From assembly GCA_039977295.1 (NCBI GenBank), contig JBDWDN010000010.1, positions 1-64,000 of the forward strand: 64,000 nucleotides of DNA, given 5' to 3'. This document shows, piece after piece, positions 17,073-27,597 of the stretch (position 1 is the stretch's first letter; the number at the start of each line of letters is the position of its first letter). The position numbers and the translations under genes were made by a program. The DNA comes from Hellea sp039977295. GTDB lineage: Bacteria > Pseudomonadota > Alphaproteobacteria > Caulobacterales > Maricaulaceae. A model generated the notes under the pieces. The model ran no database searches. It was not told the origin of the DNA and saw nothing but the letters and a program-made list of their open reading frames with translations.

Positions 17073-20000
17073 CTAATTTATGCGTGACGAAATATAAGCA
17101 TAACTATTGAAGGTCTTTGATCGAACTAGTCGTCCATTTAATTGTTTGACGTCATTAAAAAGATTGGTGCCAAGCCTGTGATAACTATCATATTTTAGCC
17201 ACCCGAAACCTTGGTCTAAATCTATATTGACCTCGCTGCCGTTTGATAGCTCTAGGGTCATACGCCTGTAATGAGGAACATCTGTGACTTTTATCGAAAC
17301 GTTTAACCCCTTATATGCCGAGTACTGATTCACAAAGTCTTTCATCGAAACAGTGTCTCTAAAATTATGAAACACGGTCTTAGGGTTGCCATACTGATTG
17401 TAAGGAAGCCGTGTTGATACATTTAACGTGGTGTTTGGCACTAAATCAGACACTGTATCGAGTAAAAGTCTCCAGGTTAAAGGTGAGCACATGAAAGCAT
17501 CAGTGTATTTAACCGTCTTAACATCGCTAAAATCCAAACTCAGATCTTTAGCAGCAGCTCGTATTCTTTTTGAAAATTCCTCAGAAAAATTAGAAATTGG
17601 AACATCCAAACCACTGTCCAAATCGATACGCTTCGCTCCACTCACAGGTTTGAGTGAAGAATTTGGAACATGTGTATAGTTCTTACTTTCCTTGGGGCTA
17701 TCCCCATTTACGACGACGAAATTATCAGTAACCCCCCAAAGCTCAGATGGTATTTTAATTAATTCACTACGAGATGCCCATGCTCGATTCCCGTAATTTG
17801 CAATAATGCTTATAGATGGTGCATCTCCGATGGCGAGTTCAAAACCAGAACGGTTCATGAAGTCGCGAACGTACATGACTTGAGGGCTAGTCCAGCTCTC
17901 AAATATCCCTTGTGGCACAACTAGGGTTACCGACTGTTTTCTAATACGAGCCCATGTCATTAAATTTTCATATAAATTCCAATTCTCAAGTCTAGTAGGA
18001 TCAGATAACTGAAAATAAAAATAAATTGGAACTGATCGGTCTTTGCTCCGACGAAGGGATGCTAAGATGTCTCCGCATAGGTCTCCGACACGCTTGCTAT
18101 TTACTAACAAAGCCTCGTCTTCAGCCAATAGGTTGTCCTTACAGCGCAAGTGCTCCCTTGCAAAACTTAGAGCTCCGCGCCTGTCCAAATTATTTGCTCC
18201 ACCTGCAGGAGCATCGCTTGTTAATACACAAGATGAACACCCATTTTCGCAATGCATTTCGCAATCCAGAATGTCGATTGTACGATCGATTAAAGCACCA
18301 AATTCATTTACAGCATCCGAGACGTAACCAGCGCCCCCAGTAGCTTTATCAAACAATCCAATAACAAATGTTTTCCGACCTAAGCTGTTACGGGCGGTTT
18401 TCAAACCGAAACCAATTTCTTGGGAGTCAATGCTCAGCCGATAAGCTAAAGCTTCTCGTATAGCGATTGCTAATGCATGAGCGACTCCAGAATCATTGAT
18501 GACCTCATTCGGTTGAAGTTCAAAAACATCAGTTTGGACTTGATGCCCAAGGTCAATGGAAGAAATTATTGCGTAGTCTTTTGCATTTCCAGGGCAACTT
18601 CCTCCTGGCTCATTTGTCCACCTAAGAGATTTATGATTATGTAGAACGTTAGATGTACCCTCAGTAACACTATCCATACGACCACAGTCTAAACACAATG
18701 CATAACCTTCCCCTCCTTCCCCACGTGAATGATAAAAGACTGTCCCAGACCGGTCAGCCGACATGCGTCCAAGAGCCGGATTAGGTAAAGCTTGATGGCT
18801 TGCGAGTTTCCCAACTGAAATTCTGACGGGTTCCATGGCTACAAAGCGAACATCCTCAACATCAGCATGGGGTTTAGATGAATGATCTTGGCAAAATCCG
18901 GAAGGAACTAGATATCTTTTGGGCTCAAGATCGGCATTATCGCACTCCATACACATATTTGGCATCAATTCGGAAGTCCATGCATGCCCACACACTCCAC
19001 AATTAGCACTCCACCTTAGAGATTGAATCTCACTTACACCTTCGACGCTAGCTGGTATCTTCCAATTTAATGTGACGCCCCCTGATTTATAAACAAGGCC
19101 ATCAACCATAAAGGTTGAACCAGGAGCATATTCGCGAATGGCAACATCTAGAGTCCGGCTCGGCCAATCTCCATACCTTGATGTGCTAGCGTAAGACTGT
19201 TTTTGTTTTCGCTTCATAACAAAAGGAACGACATGGCTTGGAAAACCGTGTCCAGGCAGAAAGCCTTTATCAGCGAGGTAACCCATTAAGTACTCATCAA
19301 AATGGCGACTTAATTGTCTTTCTATTCCTTTCTTTCCAGCCTCTTCAACGTCACTTCTGCGTATCTGACGTCGTAAATTCTCCCAAACCTCAACATAATC
19401 TTTTTCAATACGTTTTGATGATTCTATAGTTCTTGAAACTAGGTTAATACTGCCATCTCTGGACGTACCATTAGTAAGTTTGGTTAAGTCAGCTCGTATG
19501 TCTGTTTTATCTTGAGCATCCTCACACCATTCCCTGAATTTGAAACTGGGGCGGTGCTCAAGAACTACACGGTTTTCTTTCATTGAACTTGGGCATCCAA
19601 AAAAGAGACCTGCGTTTATCTTTGTAAGGTTTCCGTCATGTCGACGCATGAAGCATCCAAGCAAATACGCATTCACGTGGCGGTCCACAATCGGGTTGCT
19701 CTTTAAATCAACCTTTGGAGCCCGCGGGTTTCGTTTTAGGTAAGCAGAAGGCGTTCTAAACGCTTCCATATCTAATGGTCTTGACTTCGCTATTGTATAT
19801 CCAAGAGCCGCGCTTTGACCCCGTCGTCCCGCACGACCTATTCTCTGCCTATAATTTGCAATAGCAGGAGGAAGGTTGCTCATCACCACACCATTCACAC
19901 TACCAATGTCGACACCCATTTCCATTGTAGTAGAGCAATTTAGTACATTTATATTACCAGCTTTAAATTCGTTCTCATATTCCACCAAAAGCTGTCGCGA

Positions 20001-23000
20001 GTTTTGTGCAGAATGTTCAGCCGTTCTGTAGTAATTTGAGAATAAAACAGCCCGGTCATGACGGTCCCTCCACAGTCCGATAGCTCTTAAGTTAGTGATT
20101 TTGATATTGGATGACACCCACTCTTTTGCTTGCTCGGGAGTCGTAAATTCTGGTCTTTCCGGGAAGGAAATAAGTGAGGCTTTATCTTTAGCTTCTCGAG
20201 CATACGGAGTTAGCCCAAATGGGGCGCAATCAATTGGTTTTCGGCTAATTGGGCAATAAAAGCCGTTCGTAAAAGCTTCGATCGAAACCTGTTTTTCTAA
20301 ATGTAATTGATAACCACCTTTATCATCCTTATCGCTTATTGATTGGAAAAATAAAAATGCAGCATTCAAATATTCATTAATGGCATTTCGATGCGCATCT
20401 ATATCTAAGTCTAGACCTAAGCCTAACGCGAGTAAATTAGCCATCTGAGGGTTGGCCTTGCCTGACTTAGAGCGTGGCCAAGGTCGAGTGGCTTTTCGGT
20501 CGTCAATTTCGTTCGGTGGCAGAAACCAAGCCCTCGAGCTTTTTCTTGCTACCCATTGCTGCATTGAGCGTCCAATATGGATTAAGTTTCGATTGCGAAT
20601 AAACAGTGTGAAAAATGCATATAAGTAGGACCTCCAATCGTCAGCATTCATTTTAAAGCCGGGAACATTAGGAGGGTTTGCACTTTCAATTTTTGACAAC
20701 TTCAGCCTTGCAAGACCCATTGTTTCAATAGACGTGGCAAACTTTGGTCTTGCGAAAAATTCTCTCAACATCAAAGATTTTGCTATATTGCGGGCGCCAT
20801 CAGTTGGATCAGAATAAATTGCATCCCTAGCGGACCAAGTATTTCTAATCCATTCTTGGATTTCTATTCTTTCACTTAATTTTGTTTCCATTTCGCCCCA
20901 GGAAAAAGATGCGGGCTTATTTTCTAATTGGGAATGGAAGCCTCGAATTTCATATTCGGTAAACAGTCCTGGGTTATCTTTTCCGACTGCAATCTTTTTC
21001 TCTATTCGAACTCGGTCTTCTTCTGATAAAGGCATCTCCCGTTTATGTAACTCACGGTAAATAAATGATGTTACAAAACTCTTTTCAGAGTCTCGCTGAA
21101 GATTTGCTGCCATCCGTGCAGTACCTTGTCGGCTATCAGTAAAGGATAATATTTGTCGACCGTCCGTAGGCAGATCCGGTTCTGCACCGGGAATAATTGT
21201 TGAAGTTGTATTCTTATGTGCGGGCATTGCTTCAAGAAGAACAGGTGCTAGATTTGTCATTGATGAAGGGGCGCTGAAAAAGAAATTGAATAGCTTTGGC
21301 TTCTTCCCTGTTTCTTTTGAGGAACAATGCGGGCAATTTCCATCAATATCTTTTAGCTGTGTTAAACACAGACTATCCGGATCTGAATAATCTAATATTG
21401 TTCCATCCTTGTTTATCGATACATTGCCCAAACTGATGTCTGATGAAATATTACTGAGGCTAAATAGCATGCCCAATGACTCTAGTTCTGTATTTTCAAT
21501 TTCATCCTTCGCCGTTTCATCATCAAATGAATGTTCATCACTTTCTCGAAGAGCATCAAAGACGTAATCATCACCATAGTCTTTTATAACCTTCGGCAGT
21601 AACCGCCCGTCAACTTCTCGTCCAGCGAGGGTCGTTTCACTACATCTCTTGCATGTCATCACATCTAGAGTGGGAGCCCCGCATTTACAAGAATTCCTGT
21701 GATCTAGATAAAGTTTGCCGAGAGGCCAGTTTGAACCTTCATGTTTTAAACTGCATCCCGGGTCTATGCATGTCCATAAACCAGAAAGGGATCTTTGAAA
21801 AAGATGAGCTCTAAATGCCGCTAAATTATCTTCACCACTACTTGTTTGGCCTAATTTTAATAATAGCTCAGCTGCCGTGGTTTCTAGTTTAGAAGCGAGA
21901 TTTCTTAGCTCCTGAACGGAGACCTCGCCCGAATACAATTTCTTCACTAAAGGCCAAACGCCAGGCTTTCTTACTAAACTATTATATTCGTCCGATTCAC
22001 TAACCATTGTTGGACCTGGCGGTAGGCGACGGTTTCCTTCAATAACATGAACGTTGTCTTTAGGTATGCCACCAACATCGGATAAAAAATTTCTGAGTGA
22101 ATCTTTAGCTTCTTCTCCATCCCCGACAGTCGCTGATGTAGCAACTATTCTTACATCAGATGCTTTCACTTTAAATCCACTCATAACACGGCGAAGTAAC
22201 AAGGCAATTTCAGCAGCTGTTGCACCTACATAAGTGTGCGCTTCGTCTAAAATTATCCATCGCAACTTTCCTTGAGATTTTTCTAGAAGGTTTTTATCTT
22301 TTGGTCTGACAAGCATATATTCAAGCATGGTGACATTAGTTACGAGAATATGAGGTGGTTTAGCGTACAGTTCTTTCCTATCAGGAACATTTTGTGGATT
22401 TTCTCGATGATGCTGTCTGCGTTTTTCTTCCCGAATATTATCTGAGAGATGGCTATTATAAAGAGCATACCGAATGTTCCCCTTAAGGGGACGGGACCAA
22501 GCATCGAGTCTCTCACGTTGACTATCAATCAATGCGTTTAAAGGATAAAGCATTATAGCTCTAATGCCATCATCTAAATCGCCCTGGCTGTCTTGTCGTA
22601 TTAGATCGTCTAGCATTGGAACCATGAAACATTCGGTTTTTCCTGAACCGGTACCAGAACTAACGACGACGGATTGTGCAGGCTTTCGAGCGTCTAGTAT
22701 TTCCCAGGCCTCTAACTGATGCGTGTAGGGGTGACGATCAGATGGAAAACCCTCGGTATCATCTACAGCTAGAGCCTCCACTGTATCCGGATGAAGTAGT
22801 GAACCAGACAACTTTTCGAGAGAGCTTTTAGCTTGAACAAATGGATAAGCCCCTTCCAAGATTGGGTCCCGCAATAGCGCTTGCGAGCCGTCCTTAAGGA
22901 GAATCCTTAATTCCGCTAGTAGCCCTGGATGAACTATTCCATTCTGTGCGATAACAGCCTCAGCAAGACGTTCACGTAAATTTTCGGTAGCCTTTAATAC

Positions 23001-23009
23001 ATCTATCAC
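17073..23009 (-). CDS. druE: Very large DEAD/DEAH helicase with DUF1998-type C-terminus, DruE-like
   Basis: 1978-aa superfamily 2 helicase. Walker A GTGSGKT is at 119-125, DEAH at 255-258 (ILDEAHTY) and SAT near 297. The second RecA domain is much further on (TTMEMGVDIG, then YRQRIGRAGRRGQ). The C-terminal third holds Cys pairs (CGVCGH, CMEC) and the CEMHCENGCSSC cluster of the MZB/DUF1998 module. Size and architecture fit DruE, the signature gene of Druantia defence; Lhr-like or DISARM helicases are shorter. It starts in the last bases of the preceding gene (ATGA), so the pair is one operon. Assignment is by architecture, not a search. Confidence 0.8.
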   Translation of the reverse strand: MIDVLKATENLRERLAEAVIAQNGIVHPGLLAELRILLKDGSQALLRDPILEGAYPFVQAKSSLEKLSGSLLHPDTVEALAVDDTEGFPSDRHPYTHQLEAWEILDARKPAQSVVVSSGTGSGKTECFMVPMLDDLIRQDSQGDLDDGIRAIMLYPLNALIDSQRERLDAWSRPLKGNIRYALYNSHLSDNIREEKRRQHHRENPQNVPDRKELYAKPPHILVTNVTMLEYMLVRPKDKNLLEKSQGKLRWIILDEAHTYVGATAAEIALLLRRVMSGFKVKASDVRIVATSATVGDGEEAKDSLRNFLSDVGGIPKDNVHVIEGNRRLPPGPTMVSESDEYNSLVRKPGVWPLVKKLYSGEVSVQELRNLASKLETTAAELLLKLGQTSSGEDNLAAFRAHLFQRSLSGLWTCIDPGCSLKHEGSNWPLGKLYLDHRNSCKCGAPTLDVMTCKRCSETTLAGREVDGRLLPKVIKDYGDDYVFDALRESDEHSFDDETAKDEIENTELESLGMLFSLSNISSDISLGNVSINKDGTILDYSDPDSLCLTQLKDIDGNCPHCSSKETGKKPKLFNFFFSAPSSMTNLAPVLLEAMPAHKNTTSTIIPGAEPDLPTDGRQILSFTDSRQGTARMAANLQRDSEKSFVTSFIYRELHKREMPLSEEDRVRIEKKIAVGKDNPGLFTEYEIRGFHSQLENKPASFSWGEMETKLSERIEIQEWIRNTWSARDAIYSDPTDGARNIAKSLMLREFFARPKFATSIETMGLARLKLSKIESANPPNVPGFKMNADDWRSYLYAFFTLFIRNRNLIHIGRSMQQWVARKSSRAWFLPPNEIDDRKATRPWPRSKSGKANPQMANLLALGLGLDLDIDAHRNAINEYLNAAFLFFQSISDKDDKGGYQLHLEKQVSIEAFTNGFYCPISRKPIDCAPFGLTPYAREAKDKASLISFPERPEFTTPEQAKEWVSSNIKITNLRAIGLWRDRHDRAVLFSNYYRTAEHSAQNSRQLLVEYENEFKAGNINVLNCSTTMEMGVDIGSVNGVVMSNLPPAIANYRQRIGRAGRRGQSAALGYTIAKSRPLDMEAFRTPSAYLKRNPRAPKVDLKSNPIVDRHVNAYLLGCFMRRHDGNLTKINAGLFFGCPSSMKENRVVLEHRPSFKFREWCEDAQDKTDIRADLTKLTNGTSRDGSINLVSRTIESSKRIEKDYVEVWENLRRQIRRSDVEEAGKKGIERQLSRHFDEYLMGYLADKGFLPGHGFPSHVVPFVMKRKQKQSYASTSRYGDWPSRTLDVAIREYAPGSTFMVDGLVYKSGGVTLNWKIPASVEGVSEIQSLRWSANCGVCGHAWTSELMPNMCMECDNADLEPKRYLVPSGFCQDHSSKPHADVEDVRFVAMEPVRISVGKLASHQALPNPALGRMSADRSGTVFYHSRGEGGEGYALCLDCGRMDSVTEGTSNVLHNHKSLRWTNEPGGSCPGNAKDYAIISSIDLGHQVQTDVFELQPNEVINDSGVAHALAIAIREALAYRLSIDSQEIGFGLKTARNSLGRKTFVIGLFDKATGGAGYVSDAVNEFGALIDRTIDILDCEMHCENGCSSCVLTSDAPAGGANNLDRRGALSFAREHLRCKDNLLAEDEALLVNSKRVGDLCGDILASLRRSKDRSVPIYFYFQLSDPTRLENWNLYENLMTWARIRKQSVTLVVPQGIFESWTSPQVMYVRDFMNRSGFELAIGDAPSISIIANYGNRAWASRSELIKIPSELWGVTDNFVVVNGDSPKESKNYTHVPNSSLKPVSGAKRIDLDSGLDVPISNFSEEFSKRIRAAAKDLSLDFSDVKTVKYTDAFMCSPLTWRLLLDTVSDLVPNTTLNVSTRLPYNQYGNPKTVFHNFRDTVSMKDFVNQYSAYKGLNVSIKVTDVPHYRRMTLELSNGSEVNIDLDQGFGWLKYDSYHRLGTNLFNDVKQLNGRLVRSKTFNSYAYISSRIN

Positions 23010-26000
23010 TGACTTAATTCCTTCATTGCGTGAACAAAACCCAAATCAATATAATCTGTATTGACGGCTAAGATTTTCCGGATATCGACAACCTGTTCAG
23101 GTGTAAGTTTGGTTATGTTGAGTGCCTCAGATGCAACCGCGAATGGTGCAGCCAGACCTGGATTGCGGCGAAGATTGAACTTGCTGAGAGCTTTTGTAAC
23201 CAAAGGGTTGCTCAAGACCTCGTCGTATTGTGTATCATGCGATGCATTTTCATATAAATTTAAATAATCTCGAACCAAAGACCCTAAAGGTGCAATCTCG
23301 ATATCTAAATTCCTGCAAGCTCCTGAAAACCAAGGCGCATCAATATTTAGATCTTCTGCCCATGCCTTCAAACGGATCATTACATCCTGAGGAGAGTTCG
23401 GCATCTCCAATGACTGCAAATCCGATTGCAAGTTAAGAAATTTCGATTGAAGTGCTTTTTGCCATTCAATATCTGGTAAAGTTTGCCATAAAAAAGGTAA
23501 ATCTTTGGACAAATTTAGGACAAACTCTCTTTGTTCAGAATTTGCGTTAAATAGCATCGCAATTAAAATAGATGGGCAGTTTGGAAGAACTTTGAAGATG
23601 TCAAGAGCTCTAGGTGATAGGCCTCTAAGAGAAGTGGCTGTATTAATAAGCAGATTTATCTTTGGCTTATACTGGAGTGAATTGACAGTTAGTTCATCAA
23701 AGAAGGATTTCAATCGGGTGATCCGCATGGCTTCATTCTCTAATGTTAGGATTTGAGTAAATTCGTCTGTTGGGTACAGAGTGCTAATATTTGGATTAAC
23801 TACAATCGGCCGTGTTGTTACACGACCTACGTCTTGCATATAGATTAAAGATGGCCCGACGACTGCTGCTGGTATTTTTAATTTCGCTTGATCAACTTCT
23901 TCAAGTCTATATACTTTGTCTGGTGATCTAAGAGGCCTCGCAACTCCGTAGCCTACAACTCCTTTTGGAGGGGAAAGATAGCCATTCTCATCCCTAGACA
24001 TCATATTTTGAGATCGTCCAAAAGTGCCCAGTATTGAACCATTCCAGACCTTAATCTCTACTCGAGGCCCTCTTTCTAGCGAATTCGCTGCTAAGGCCTT
24101 CACCATGGTGGAAAAATCATTTGCCCTGCTTTCACCGCTATAGCCGTTTAGATAGACTCTTGAGCGTGGTTTTGTTTTTAATTCTAGCTCTAATGTCTCT
24201 TGACGAGGTAAGTGCAAATATAAATCGCGCATTTCGGAAATATCGCATATGAGGGAACTCGGTATGACCTCCCCTTCAAAGTTAGTCATAACGGGCTTTG
24301 ATAGAACTATTGGTAGATAGACTTCTGTTTTTTTTTGTTTAGGGTCTACTAAGGTAAAAAACAATTTGCTCTTTAGTTTTTTTTCAAAAACTTGTTCTCC
24401 AAAGTCTCCCTTAAGAGCGATATTACAATCCGGAATTTCGATTTTCCAATCAGGCAAACCTGACCAACTGAATTTCGTACTGCCATTGACCGAGATAGCC
24501 TTAAAAACCGTTTCTCTTGGCAACCCTAAAACAAACTTACGTCCTAGTAAAAAACCGTGCTCGTCTTTCCAAACTAAAGCAGCTCTGCCTTGCTGTATCT
24601 CCTTTCTGCTTGTTGACGCAACTCTAGAATTATTTTTCCAACGCTGAATTTCTGTATGTTCTGATGCTATGCAAATTGCTGGTTTGACGGTTTTCAATCC
24701 ATTAAAGTTAGCCTCATTAAAGGCAATATTGTAGCTGGTATTTTGATCGCACAGTGTTCGCACACGATACAGACGCTTACCGACCGTAACCTGAATCTTT
24801 CCCTTTAATCTATAAAGATCAAATTTAGGGTTTCCACAAATTTTCTCCATGATTCCATGGGTGTCTAATAATTGTAGCTCATATGGTTTTTTTAAAATAA
24901 TCCAGACAACTTCATTTTTAGAATCCACCGTACCCGTACCGATGAACTCGCCTCGTATTGAATCTGTTGAAGCAAAAACTATTACATCTTGATTTAAAGC
25001 TTCTCCATTTTTCCAATTTAATAATTTGCGTCCATAGCGCGTGTTTGAGAATGAGAGCACCACTGGCACATTAAGTGGAAATTTGTATCCTTCTGAACTT
25101 CGTTTAATGGAACGTAGTGTTAACCTCTCACTCTCTTGATTGTTCTCATCATCAATTGCTGAGATAAAATTCGCTACACCAATACGTTCGTTGCCATCTA
25201 AGCGACCGAGCAAGTGAATATCCCATTTGCAATCTATTCCATCGTCTGGCTTTGCTAAATGAGAGGGGGCATCTCCATCCAAACCTATACTCACTTCTTC
25301 GTCCCACGTTTGCACTTCTGTTCCTGATTTAACCAAGCGTATGAATCTTTTTGCGGTATGTCCTGTTGGAGCCTTAGGTATACTCAAGCCGAGTAAGCGG
25401 CTGATTAAATTTCTTAACGAAGCCCCCATGCCATCTACATGTAAAATAAAGTGGTCTCGCCAATCTGGATGATGTTGGTCTAACCATTTTAGCGACTCGA
25501 TATCATTGAAACCTGAAGGAATTTCACGTCTCCATCCTATCACTGATTCAAGTAATTTTGCAGCTTGGTTGACTATGATTTCATCCCGAAAGCCTTCGAT
25601 TAGGTGGTTCAAATGCCTTGGTTTTAAACATGTGTCTTTTATGCTCACTCCGTTGTCATCTATGTGAGCCGTGGGATCCCGCATAATTGAGTTGAGATAC
25701 TTGTCGAACCAGGTCTCTTTTTCGTCTGCAATTAGTTTCGCGGGTATACCTCCATTCAAAGCTAACGTTTGTAACCATTGCCTCCCATTACCATTCTCAA
25801 TAGGTGAAATTTTCCAGTGTTTAAATCCACGTTCAACAATTCTCCCACGGTTCTGTGTGTTTACAGAATCTGGAACAATCTTCAAATCTTCCCATGTGTA
25901 TGCAGTGCTATAGCACTCTCTTCGAAACCAGTGTGCAGCATATAAAACGAATAATTTGTCTAGCCAGGGTATATTGGTGCCGAGAGAGTTTTTGAGATTT

Positions 26001-26167
26001 TTTATAATGGCTCCAGCTTCAGAATATGCCTTTTTATCCAGTGGATACTGGTAAAGCGGTCTGCCATCTGGGTAGTCTAATTTTACCGTTAGTAATGCCG
26101 AATCTAACAAGCTCTCTGCCAAAGGCCTATAGAGAGTTTCCCTTCCATTACTCACATTATTCCCCAA
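23006..26167 (-). CDS. druH: DruH-like protein (Druantia type III partner)
   Basis: 1053-aa soluble protein without recognisable catalytic motifs. It has a helical N-terminal domain (about 1-240), a beta-rich central part (about 300-720) and a helical C-terminal domain. Size and position directly before a DruE-like helicase match DruH of Druantia type III, which consists of DruH and DruE alone. From memory such proteins are often annotated STY4851/ECs_5259 family. GC content is low compared with the RM operon and the conjugation block. The mechanism of the pair is not known in detail. Confidence 0.65.
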   Translation of the reverse strand: MGNNVSNGRETLYRPLAESLLDSALLTVKLDYPDGRPLYQYPLDKKAYSEAGAIIKNLKNSLGTNIPWLDKLFVLYAAHWFRRECYSTAYTWEDLKIVPDSVNTQNRGRIVERGFKHWKISPIENGNGRQWLQTLALNGGIPAKLIADEKETWFDKYLNSIMRDPTAHIDDNGVSIKDTCLKPRHLNHLIEGFRDEIIVNQAAKLLESVIGWRREIPSGFNDIESLKWLDQHHPDWRDHFILHVDGMGASLRNLISRLLGLSIPKAPTGHTAKRFIRLVKSGTEVQTWDEEVSIGLDGDAPSHLAKPDDGIDCKWDIHLLGRLDGNERIGVANFISAIDDENNQESERLTLRSIKRSSEGYKFPLNVPVVLSFSNTRYGRKLLNWKNGEALNQDVIVFASTDSIRGEFIGTGTVDSKNEVVWIILKKPYELQLLDTHGIMEKICGNPKFDLYRLKGKIQVTVGKRLYRVRTLCDQNTSYNIAFNEANFNGLKTVKPAICIASEHTEIQRWKNNSRVASTSRKEIQQGRAALVWKDEHGFLLGRKFVLGLPRETVFKAISVNGSTKFSWSGLPDWKIEIPDCNIALKGDFGEQVFEKKLKSKLFFTLVDPKQKKTEVYLPIVLSKPVMTNFEGEVIPSSLICDISEMRDLYLHLPRQETLELELKTKPRSRVYLNGYSGESRANDFSTMVKALAANSLERGPRVEIKVWNGSILGTFGRSQNMMSRDENGYLSPPKGVVGYGVARPLRSPDKVYRLEEVDQAKLKIPAAVVGPSLIYMQDVGRVTTRPIVVNPNISTLYPTDEFTQILTLENEAMRITRLKSFFDELTVNSLQYKPKINLLINTATSLRGLSPRALDIFKVLPNCPSILIAMLFNANSEQREFVLNLSKDLPFLWQTLPDIEWQKALQSKFLNLQSDLQSLEMPNSPQDVMIRLKAWAEDLNIDAPWFSGACRNLDIEIAPLGSLVRDYLNLYENASHDTQYDEVLSNPLVTKALSKFNLRRNPGLAAPFAVASEALNITKLTPEQVVDIRKILAVNTDYIDLGFVHAMKELSQ

Positions 26168-26318
26168 TTTTTATCAAAAATCAGAATAACAGCATCTGTT
26201 TAGTATACAATCTCGAATTGATAACTTTATATCGAAAAACTATCTATTTAGATTTGTCGTCTAATAAATGAAGTGGCTTTGCGTATCCTCGGCCCTTTTG
26301 TGATTTTTGCTTCTCTCA

Positions 26319-26558
26319 CTAATCATCCACGTCTTCTTGAGAGAAGAATTCATTGGTGTCAAAATTGAGTATCTCTGCGAGATTTTCATATTCTATCACG
26401 TCCACACGTCTTTGTCCGCTTTCCATACGGGCGACGAACGATTGGTATTCTCCGAGGGCTTTGGCCAGCTCGGATTGGCTCATGCCGGCGGCATGGCGCT
26501 TTGCCGTGAGAAACGCGATAAGAGCGTTATGGCGTATGCTTCCCAATGTTTTACTCAA
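26319..26558 (-). CDS. XRE-family transcriptional regulator
   Basis: 79-aa protein that is essentially one Cro/C1-type helix-turn-helix: RHAAGMSQSELAKALGEYQS with FVARMESGQRRV after it, then an acidic C-terminus. It lies 150 bp upstream of druH on the same strand, so it could control that operon or itself. A TTATCT-N7-AGATAA inverted repeat at 26608-26626 is the candidate operator. Confidence 0.88.
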   Translation of the reverse strand: MSKTLGSIRHNALIAFLTAKRHAAGMSQSELAKALGEYQSFVARMESGQRRVDVIEYENLAEILNFDTNEFFSQEDVDD

Positions 26559-26607
26559 AACACCCTCTGGATAAAAAAGAGGGTCATCAGGTAATCTGTT
26601 TTTCAGC

Positions 26608-26626
26608 TTATCTTAAATTCAGATAA
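26608..26626. promoter_or_regulatory. Candidate operator of the XRE regulator
   Basis: TTATCT and AGATAA form a perfect 6-bp inverted repeat with 7-bp spacer, 50 bp before the regulator start and just past the end of the neighbouring gene. Autoregulation is inferred from position and symmetry. Confidence 0.4.
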
Positions 26627-26653
26627 TTTGAAGGTAAGGATTTAATGAGCGGT

Positions 26654-27052
26654 CTAAGGTTCTATATCTGTACTCAAATGCCATGACAGTACATTTGCTT
26701 TTCTATAGCGAGGTGTTTCGTAAGACAGATAGAATTCTTTAATGGCCTTGGCGGCGATTAAGGTCACGATATGTCCGAAGCTTACAAGGTCTATTTTTAC
26801 GCTATATATTGGATTGGGCTGTGTTGTAATAAGAACCCCGCAATAGTGCTCATCTGGATTAAACTGTTGCGCTCCTGAAATTTGTAGCTCTATGGTCTGC
26901 CCGCTAAACAGCCCGCTGCGCGCTTTCCCTATGATACCAACAGATCTATGGGGTTCTGTCTCGCCGTCTATTACATGAGGTGAAATCATCATATTTTGAG
27001 CGCTAACATCAGCAAATAGATTCAATATGGGGCGGGTTTTTCTTAAGCTCAT
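26654..27052 (-). CDS. Hypothetical protein
   Basis: 132 aa, no family recognised. It looks beta-rich in the centre (FSGQTIELQISGAQQF, YCGVLITTQP) and has a hydrophobic stretch near 90 (FGHIVTLIAAKAIKEF). No signal peptide. It precedes the XRE regulator on the same strand with a 95-bp gap and may share its transcript. No clear ribosome site before the ATG. Confidence 0.6.
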   Translation of the reverse strand: MSLRKTRPILNLFADVSAQNMMISPHVIDGETEPHRSVGIIGKARSGLFSGQTIELQISGAQQFNPDEHYCGVLITTQPNPIYSVKIDLVSFGHIVTLIAAKAIKEFYLSYETPRYRKANVLSWHLSTDIEP

Positions 27053-27076
27053 GAATTAGATTAACATAAGGGCGTC

Positions 27077-27429
27077 TCGCGCTAAAGCGCGACCGGGCTA
27101 TCGTGAACCAAGCCCGCTTCGCGGTCTCGGCCATGCGGCATCTATCCCTGACGCATGCCGCTGCCCGCGGCCATCATTTGTTAAGCACGCAGTCCTGACG
27201 AACTGGCTATTCGAGCCTAACCCTGAACTGTCCCTCACCCGGCTATGCCGTCTAAGGGCACGCACGAGCGCTGACGTGCCCGACTCTGCGGTGCCCGCAG
27301 GCCGTGAACAGTCCAGCCCCGCGCTCACTTCAGGGGCAGGCTCGGCCCGCTGCGCCTCTGGCCCGTTGGGACTCCGGGGCTTGCGGGCGCTTAACGCGCA
27401 TAAGCGCTTCCCACTGGCTGTGCCAGAGG
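27077..27429. ncRNA. Candidate structured RNA or DNA element, cluster 1
   Basis: Perfect pairings seen in order: TCGCGCT/AGCGCGA at 27077-27092; CGGGCT/AGCCCG at 27094-27116; GCGGCAT/ATGCCGC at 27135-27161; CGGC/GCCG at 27240-27250; GGGCACG/CGTGCCC at 27256-27281; CTGCGG/CCGCAG at 27286-27300; GCCCC/GGGGC at 27316-27337; and a nested arm with CCTCTGGC 27355-27362 to GCCAGAGG 27422-27429, TGGGA to TCCCA inside, and GCGCTTA/TAAGCGC with a 7-nt loop inside that. The strand and promoter cannot be decided. The pairings are seen directly; that it is an RNA is inference. Confidence 0.4.
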
Positions 27430-27597
27430 GGTCGCTTCTGCTCTGATGCACTGTAGGGGTTTATCTGGAATGAGTGTGAGATAATTGAGATCACTTGATA
27501 GGTCGGCAGATGAAGCACGCTATCGTCTATCCGGATGTATATATCGCAATATCATTATAAAATGCCGCCTTACACGGGTTGGCTTTATCCTTAGGTT

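Noticed and set aside
27098..27451. 117-aa minus-strand open frame
   Set aside because: Arg/Ser/Pro-rich translation without domain logic; the DNA is a chain of perfect hairpins, which explains it better.
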